In this document: piece by piece, positions 6,502-10,559 of the stretch
How positions within the stretch are numbered: the stretch's first letter is position 1
Layout of the letters: each line of letters opens with the position of its first letter
The notes under the pieces: generated by a model
Seen by the model: only the letters and a program-made list of their open reading frames with translations
Told to the model about the DNA's origin: nothing
Databases searched by the model: none
Program-made: the position numbers and the translations under genes
NCBI GenBank assembly: GCA_937890045.1
Contig: CALBXV010000433.1
Location: 1 to 10,559 of the forward strand
Length of the DNA stretch: 10,559 nt
Direction: 5' to 3'
Source of the DNA: an uncultured archaeon
GTDB taxonomy: Archaea > Thermoproteota > Nitrososphaeria > Nitrososphaerales > CALBXV01

Positions 6502-6931
6502 AATCATTCCTTTTTTGTTTTCTTTTTGGTGGTTTGGGCGATGTACAAAATTTAGCACAATCATAAAAATGATCCAGTCCTTTCATTACACCTAATATCC
6601 CCCATTCGGGTGGATAAGAGTATTGAAATCTAACACGTCCTTCACATTCTTCTCCTTCTGGAGTAATATTATACCAAATTCCCTCATTTATTTTTACTGT
6701 ATTGCCACTTCTAATAATGGTTTTCCAATTTAAAGAAGATTCCCAATCTAATAAAAATGATTTAAGTTGTTTTGGGGATACTTCTTCGTTAACGTACCAT
6801 AAATATAAAACAAATGGGCGATGTAAATCCGTATAAATTTTATTAATTCTTGAAACAACTATTTCTTCAAAGTTTCCTATAAAATCACTTAATTTTAATC
6901 TTACGCTTAATTTACTTCCCTCAACTTGCAT
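6458..6931 (-). CDS. Hypothetical protein
   Basis: A 157-residue protein without a family I recognise. The body (1-127) mixes strands and helices and is rich in aromatic residues (RPFVLYLWYV, 38-47; FQYSYPPEWG, 102-111). The last 30 residues (SPKPPKRKQKRNDYEE onward) are basic, proline-containing and probably disordered. Cysteines 96, 125 and 129 do not form a clear metal site. The ATG abuts the stop of the nuclease gene with no gap, with AGGA about 10 bases upstream. Its final 44 bases overlap the start of the SLOG gene, which is where the disordered tail is encoded. Position just after a nuclease hints at DNA metabolism, nothing stronger. Confidence 0.65.
   Translation of the reverse strand: MQVEGSKLSVRLKLSDFIGNFEEIVVSRINKIYTDLHRPFVLYLWYVNEEVSPKQLKSFLLDWESSLNWKTIIRSGNTVKINEGIWYNITPEGEECEGRVRFQYSYPPEWGILGVMKGLDHFYDCAKFCTSPKPPKRKQKRNDYEESGHSGKSKIYE
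6508..6513 (-). promoter_or_regulatory. Ribosome binding site deciding the start at 6501
   Basis: AAAGGA lies 6 bases before the ATG at 6501. A nearer in-frame ATG (6507) would directly abut it and so is disfavoured. Confidence 0.65.
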
Positions 6932-7798
6932 CTATCTTTTCCTATCACATAAATCTGGTTTATTTTTGAATTCACAAAACCTGCAATTTTTATCAGATGG
7001 TTCTTTTCTATAAATATGATTTAAATTATATTCTCCATTTTTTGTAAAACATTCTTGAATAAACTCTTTCAATTTTAAATTAACTTTATTAATACTTGGT
7101 GTACCATTAGCAGGAACAAAAGTTTGTATTCTACGTTGTGGAAAATCTACCTTTTCATAAAGCTTTCTTTTTAATATAAAATATTCTATATCAATTCTAT
7201 CTAATGGTATATCAAATTGTTTAGAATAAAACTGTTTATACATAAGTAATTGATTAGATTTATTCTTATCTGCTTTCATATATTTATTCCAACCCATAGT
7301 TGAAGTTTTAATATCAATAATTTTAATTCTATTTCTAACAGTATCTTTTATAACTACATCTATATATCCAATAAATTTTATATTATTATACATATTAAAA
7401 TCTAAGGGAATCTCTACTCCTAAAAGTTCATACCCCCGTTTACTAAAATACATACCTCTATTTTTCTTAAACCAATCTAGCATATGTACACCATGTCCAT
7501 AAAATTCATTCATATCTTCTTTTGTACAAAATTCTACACCACCATTGTTTTCAACTATTCCCAAAAAATTACTTTTCATTCTATGAGCTAACAATTCATT
7601 TAAATCTATCTCATTTGCAGTTTTAATAGAATCTGTATACATAACAGTAAGATATCTCTGCAATACCTCATGCATTGATGTACCAAATAATGTATGAATA
7701 TTATCAGTAAATTGTCTATGCTTATCAATGTAATTTAATTTCCACTTATGTGGACAAACTGCCCATTGATTAAATTGACTATAACTTATGCGATTCAT
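6932..7798 (-). CDS. PD-(D/E)XK nuclease, RecB/Cas4-like, with probable 4Fe-4S site
   Basis: A 288-residue nuclease (numbering from the ATG at 7798). The motifs occur in the order expected for the RecB/AddB/Cas4 group: SYSQFNQWAVCPHKW near the N-terminus, His43 in GTSMHEVL, Asp147 in GYIDVV, Asp162 and Lys164 in IIDIKTS, then Gln183-x3-Tyr187 in NQLLMY. Cys15 together with Cys272, Cys275 and Cys284 matches the one-plus-three cysteine layout that holds a 4Fe-4S cluster in Cas4 and AddB. It should cut or resect DNA with a divalent metal. ATG 7798 is preferred because it forms an ATGA junction with the upstream ClpP stop and has GGA upstream; a TTG three codons earlier is the alternative. No helicase partner is in the window, so its role in replication, recombination or host DNA breakdown is open. 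Confidence 0.88.
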   Translation of the reverse strand: MNRISYSQFNQWAVCPHKWKLNYIDKHRQFTDNIHTLFGTSMHEVLQRYLTVMYTDSIKTANEIDLNELLAHRMKSNFLGIVENNGGVEFCTKEDMNEFYGHGVHMLDWFKKNRGMYFSKRGYELLGVEIPLDFNMYNNIKFIGYIDVVIKDTVRNRIKIIDIKTSTMGWNKYMKADKNKSNQLLMYKQFYSKQFDIPLDRIDIEYFILKRKLYEKVDFPQRRIQTFVPANGTPSINKVNLKLKEFIQECFTKNGEYNLNHIYRKEPSDKNCRFCEFKNKPDLCDRKR

Positions 7799-8391
7799 CT
7801 GATCCAATCTGGTTCAATAATTTCATCTACTAATCCAAACTCTAAACATTGTTTTGCATTTAAATAAAAATCTGTTTTTGTATTTTCAGCCCAATACTCT
7901 CTGGATTTAGCAGATGCTTCTGATAATATTTTATTAATAGTTTCATGTAATTCTTTTAAATGATCCGAAGATTTGAGAATATCAGAAATCTTACCTTCTT
8001 CAAAAATAGAACCTTCGTGAATCATAACTGTAGAATTTTTAGAAATCCTTCTCTTTCCTGTACCACATGCTAAAATAATAGCAGCAGCTGACATTGCTGC
8101 TCCATAACAATGTGTATTTACCTCAACTTTACAATTTTGTATATAATCTATAATACCCAACATAGAATATACATCACCACCATAAGAAGTTATTAATAAA
8201 TTTATTGGTTTATCTGGATTAACATTTTTTAAAAAATTGATTCTAGTAACCACAAACCATACAGTATTAACATCTAAGGAATCTGATAGATAAATAATAT
8301 TATTCTTAGCATCTACTCCATAATCTAATTCAAATTTACCTCTTTGATATAATAAACTTTCATTCTGTAACTTTAGTTTTGTCTGTTCCAT
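7795..8391 (-). CDS. ClpP-fold serine peptidase (copy 2)
   Basis: A 198-residue ClpP/crotonase-fold protein, close to the usual ClpP length. The core reads INLLITSYGGDVYSMLGIID (63-82), matching the ClpP 'INSPGG' oxyanion region. Ser101 lies in YGAAMSAAA, His125 in TVMIHEG, and Asp174 in NTKTDFYLNAKQ, so the Ser-His-Asp triad is intact and in the usual spacing. GLVDEII (186-192) is the family's C-terminal signature. It would form a peptidase ring needing an unfoldase; none is encoded here, so it may use a host ATPase or work alone on phage proteins. AAGGAG sits 5-6 bases before the ATG. The start lies 32 bases inside the Mom-like gene and the stop overlaps the nuclease ATG. Confidence 0.9.
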   Translation of the reverse strand: MEQTKLKLQNESLLYQRGKFELDYGVDAKNNIIYLSDSLDVNTVWFVVTRINFLKNVNPDKPINLLITSYGGDVYSMLGIIDYIQNCKVEVNTHCYGAAMSAAAIILACGTGKRRISKNSTVMIHEGSIFEEGKISDILKSSDHLKELHETINKILSEASAKSREYWAENTKTDFYLNAKQCLEFGLVDEIIEPDWIR

Positions 8392-8998
8392 GCTTTCTCC
8401 TTAATCTCTTATCTAAATAATATACATATTTATGTTTTGGTTCTCTATCTACAAAAAATACATTTGGGTCTTTAGCTTCCCATCTTCTTCTAATTTCAAT
8501 ACTATAAGGTTTAACAGGTTGACTTAAAGATCGAGAATGGTATTCTTTTCCATCCACCATTAGTATTCTAGACTTACCAGTAGTTCCCAAATATTCAAAA
8601 TTTGTTGCTTTATAAATCACTCCACTATGTCCATAATGTTGATCGGCAAACGAAACAACAACTTGATAATTAGTATTTTGTTTTAACCACTTAAATGTTT
8701 TTGATATGAAATAACTTTCTGTATTTGTTGGTGTATCATCTACACAACACAATCTTCTTAACTCAACACACCTTGAGGGATCATCTGGGTTATATCTCTT
8801 TGCCGTATTTGGCATCGAAGGAATTGCATACATAGCAGCTCCTATCATAACTGGCAACCCAAAGTTTCCTTCTCTATATAATCCAAAACATTCTTTTTGT
8901 TGTATACCATTTGTACTATGTGAATAATGATTTTTTCTTATAAATGGATCAATAAACCTACGAGGGACTTCTTCAACTGTGAAGTCTGTAACTTTCAT
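8360..8998 (-). CDS. Mom-like GNAT-fold protein, probable DNA adenine modification enzyme
   Basis: The 212-residue protein resembles the family of phage Mu Mom, which converts adenine in DNA to a methylcarbamoyl form using an acetyl-CoA-type cofactor. Visible landmarks are NHYSHS near the start (23-28), VELRRLCCVDD (78-88), NTESYFISKTFKWL (92-105), VVSFADQHYGHSGVIYKATN (114-133) and FEYLG (134-138). The order ELRRL, NTES, SxAD, GHxGxIYxATN is characteristic of Mom and its GNAT relatives, as I recall the family. The C-terminal third (REPKHKYVYYL, 185-195) is also typical. The start shares ATGA with the clamp-loader gene; the end overlaps the ClpP gene. A generic N-acetyltransferase is the main alternative. 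The family match is strong by eye; the modified base is inferred. Confidence 0.72.
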   Translation of the reverse strand: MKVTDFTVEEVPRRFIDPFIRKNHYSHSTNGIQQKECFGLYREGNFGLPVMIGAAMYAIPSMPNTAKRYNPDDPSRCVELRRLCCVDDTPTNTESYFISKTFKWLKQNTNYQVVVSFADQHYGHSGVIYKATNFEYLGTTGKSRILMVDGKEYHSRSLSQPVKPYSIEIRRRWEAKDPNVFFVDREPKHKYVYYLDKRLRRKHGTDKTKVTE

Positions 8999-9468
8999 CG
9001 CAAATTAAGTTTCTTAATTTCCTTTGGATCCACACCATAACTTTCAATTATAGTTAATATATCTTGTTTACCTTGTTCTGATAAATAATACATATCTAAA
9101 GCAGATACTGCTTCAACATTACTTATTTCAAAGTGTTTTGCAACAAGATCTATTACCCATTGTTCATGATTCATATTCTTCTTTCCTTTAACATATTTTA
9201 AAAATTGATTTCTTCTTGGTAAAATATCTCTATAAACTCGATATAATTCTTTTGGACTTAATGGATATTTTTGAATTTCATTAATTATTTCTATCCAATC
9301 ACTCTTCATAGATAAAAACCGATTAGTCATATAATTAGACCAACTCTTTATTTCATAATCTGAATAATCCTCAAGCCGCTCCTTCTGGCTCGTCAGTAGA
9401 TCCTTTGTCCACTCCCACGGGGCTTTCTTCTTTTGTTTCTGTCTTTTTCTTTTTGTAATCTGTTTCAT
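8995..9468 (-). CDS. T4-type sliding-clamp loader small subunit (gp62/clamp loader A-like)
   Basis: A 157-residue protein. After a very basic N-terminus (KQITKRKRQKQKKK, 2-15) it reads PWEWTKDLL (17-25), YMTNRFLSM (46-54) and LYRVYRDILPRRNQFLKYVK (75-94). IDLVAKHFEISNVEAVSALD (106-125) follows, then a short helical end. This pattern follows the phage clamp loader A family (T4 gp62), where NRxLS, a basic PRxxxxxKxxK segment and an AKxxxxSNxxA helix recur. In T4 this subunit joins the ATPase gp44 to load the gp45 clamp on DNA during replication; neither partner is in this window. The start is ATG 9468 with AAAGG upstream; no later in-frame start precedes the conserved part. This gives a 98-base overlap with the FmdB-like gene. 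Confidence 0.72.
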   Translation of the reverse strand: MKQITKRKRQKQKKKAPWEWTKDLLTSQKERLEDYSDYEIKSWSNYMTNRFLSMKSDWIEIINEIQKYPLSPKELYRVYRDILPRRNQFLKYVKGKKNMNHEQWVIDLVAKHFEISNVEAVSALDMYYLSEQGKQDILTIIESYGVDPKEIKKLNLR

Positions 9469-9640
9469 AAAACCCTTTACCTTTAAATATTACTGCTGAT
9501 TTTGAAATTCTCTTCTTCATTTCAGTATTACAAAAATAACCTTTAGATTCTTTACGACATATTAATGGTGAAGCTTTTAAAGATTGTAATACTTCTTCTT
9601 CATTTCCACAAACTGAACAATAATACTCATAAATCGGCAC
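9371..9640 (-). CDS. FmdB-type zinc-ribbon protein
   Basis: An 89-residue protein starting with GTG. MPIYEYYCSVCGNEEEVLQS is the signature opening of the FmdB/CxxC_CxxC_SSSS family, and FKGKGFYETDY (52-62) is the matching end of the domain. The first knuckle is intact (Cys8/Cys11). The second is stretched: Cys28 and Cys37 are eight residues apart instead of two, so metal binding may differ from the family norm. Residues 63-89 are polar and acidic (EESPVGVDKGSTDEPEGAA) and probably disordered; this tail is encoded in the region shared with the clamp-loader gene. AGAGGA lies about 11 bases before the GTG. Members are often called regulators, but the molecular role is poorly defined. Confidence 0.8.
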   Translation of the reverse strand: MPIYEYYCSVCGNEEEVLQSLKASPLICRKESKGYFCNTEMKKRISKSAVIFKGKGFYETDYKKKKTETKEESPVGVDKGSTDEPEGAA

Positions 9641-9914
9641 GGAATATTGAATCCTCTTTTGGTTTATCTTCCAAATCTAAACCTGTACCTTCCAAAAACA
9701 TCTTTGGAACTTTACCACAATTTCCACAACTATACACTTGAACAGGAATAAGTGCTTCTTGGCCAGAAGGTGATATAATTGGTGAAAGTCTTTTAATCAC
9801 ATGCGCTGTAATAAAGAGATAATTACCACAATCATCACACTTTATAGTATCTGCCTTTTTTAAATCAACTTGAACTTCTGCTCTGGGTAGTGGTTTCATG
9901 GGTTTTGTTGTCAT
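9627..9914 (-). CDS. Small zinc-ribbon protein
   Basis: A 95-residue protein with two knuckles, Cys26/Cys29 (CDDC) and Cys63/Cys66 (CGNC), separated by a central segment (AHVIKRLSPIISPSGQE, 37-53) and a strand leading into the second knuckle. This is a single zinc ribbon with flexible acidic ends. I recognise no named family. AAGGAG 7 bases before the ATG fixes the start. It overlaps the FmdB-like gene by 14 bases, and the gap from the ClpP stop is only 11 bases, so these genes are co-translated. Binding to nucleic acid or to replication proteins is a reasonable guess from the fold and neighbours. Confidence 0.78.
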   Translation of the reverse strand: MTTKPMKPLPRAEVQVDLKKADTIKCDDCGNYLFITAHVIKRLSPIISPSGQEALIPVQVYSCGNCGKVPKMFLEGTGLDLEDKPKEDSIFRADL

Positions 9915-9925
9915 TTTATAACTCC

Positions 9926-10534
9926 TTAAATAATCTCATCTATTAAACCATATTTTTTACAATTTTCAGCATCCCACAATAAATCATGTTTTAATATTTC
10001 ATCTATTTTTCTCATTGGAACTTTTGTATATTCCTTATACACATTCTTAATAGTAGTCATCATTAAATCAAGATTCTGTTTCTCATCTTCAAACTCAGAA
10101 TACTTTCCCCAAAAGTTTGTTGATAATTGATGAATTAACATATAAGAATGTCTACTCATAAATCTATAACTTCCAACTACTGACATAAATGTAGCGGCAC
10201 TTGCACAAAATCCATCTACATAAGTATGAACTGGAACTTTACATCTCAGTATTGTATCCATTGATGAAATACCTGCAGTAATTGAACCACCACCTGAATT
10301 TATAAGTATTTTTAAGGTCGGTGGATCCATATCTAAATTATATCCAAGTGTCAAACTTTTAGATTCTATCTCACCTATCTTTTTATTTAATTCTGCTGCA
10401 CTTTCTCTATTCACACCAGCATAATAATAAATCTTGTTTTCATGAACTGCTATATGTTTTTCTGGTTTAGTATTATTTGGTTGTGCACCTTTTTTAACAG
10501 ATGGTTTCTTTTCACCCCAATGTTTTTCATTCAT
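9926..10534 (-). CDS. ClpP-fold serine peptidase (copy 1)
   Basis: The 202-residue protein has a polar, lysine-rich N-terminal extension (1-27) before the ClpP core. LKILINSGGGSITAGISSMD (74-93) is the oxyanion and substrate-strand region. Ser112 in FCASAATF, His135 in YMLIHQL and Asp184 in LKHDLLWDAE give a complete catalytic triad, and GLIDEII closes the domain at the C-terminus. It differs widely from the second ClpP homologue at 7795-8391, so it is not a recent duplicate. In phages ClpP-fold enzymes serve as head maturation proteases or as true Clp-type peptidases. The surrounding replication-type genes and absence of capsid genes here favour the latter, but not decisively. AGGAG lies about 10 bases before the ATG. 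Confidence 0.9.
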   Translation of the reverse strand: MNEKHWGEKKPSVKKGAQPNNTKPEKHIAVHENKIYYYAGVNRESAAELNKKIGEIESKSLTLGYNLDMDPPTLKILINSGGGSITAGISSMDTILRCKVPVHTYVDGFCASAATFMSVVGSYRFMSRHSYMLIHQLSTNFWGKYSEFEDEKQNLDLMMTTIKNVYKEYTKVPMRKIDEILKHDLLWDAENCKKYGLIDEII

Positions 10535-10543
10535 TATTTTACT

Positions 10544-10552
10544 ACTCCTAAT
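10544..10552 (-). promoter_or_regulatory. Ribosome site of the first ClpP gene
   Basis: On the minus strand the bases at the window edge read TTAGGAGTAG ahead of the ATG at 10534. The remaining few bases up to 10559 hold no recognisable promoter, so the transcript probably starts outside the window. Confidence 0.6.
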
Positions 10553-10559
10553 AATTCAA

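Noticed and set aside
6932..7798. Cas4 of a CRISPR system
   Set aside because: No repeats, spacers or other cas genes are visible; the motif set is shared by many phage RecB-family nucleases.

Overview
This window looks like part of the genome of a large, AT-rich (roughly 30% GC by eye) tailed phage, most likely a T4-like myovirus of the marine type. The evidence is as follows. Every supported gene lies on the minus strand. Genes are packed with almost no intergenic space, and many junctions are ATGA or TAATG stop/start overlaps. One gene resembles the small subunit of the T4-type sliding-clamp loader (gp62, 'clamp loader A'). Many of the remaining genes are small, and several have no recognisable function. 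The host cannot be read from the sequence. No rRNA, tRNA, CRISPR array, insertion sequence or clear terminator was seen.

In the direction of transcription (right to left), the first block (10534 to about 5722) is an accessory, DNA-metabolism and regulation cluster. It contains a ClpP-fold serine peptidase, two zinc-ribbon proteins (the second FmdB-like), the clamp loader small subunit and a Mom-like GNAT-fold protein (family of the phage Mu adenine-modification enzyme). These are followed by a second, divergent ClpP-fold peptidase, a RecB/Cas4-like PD-(D/E)XK nuclease with four cysteines placed for an iron-sulphur cluster, an unknown protein and a SLOG/DUF2493 (YspA-like) protein. The block ends with a ribbon-helix-helix regulator and a 48-residue coiled-coil-like protein. 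A short AT-rich leader with a near-palindrome and a promoter-like sequence precedes the ribbon-helix-helix gene, and is the only place where internal transcription initiation looks plausible.

The second block (5705 to 1) is a glycan cassette. It holds two long GT4-type glycosyltransferases in tandem, a zinc-ribbon protein, an unknown basic protein, a GT2-type glycosyltransferase, a possible GT-B/GT9-like glycosyltransferase and a sugar-nucleotide epimerase/dehydratase cut by the left edge. These genes are tightly linked, so they probably build or attach one glycan, either on the virion, on the phage DNA or on the host surface.

The most interesting points are the Mom-like candidate for DNA hypermodification, the two different ClpP homologues with intact catalytic triads in one operon, a 98-base out-of-frame overlap between the FmdB-like and clamp-loader genes, a repeated LPKLKKK tail on one glycosyltransferase, and the small gene coupled to the ribbon-helix-helix regulator.
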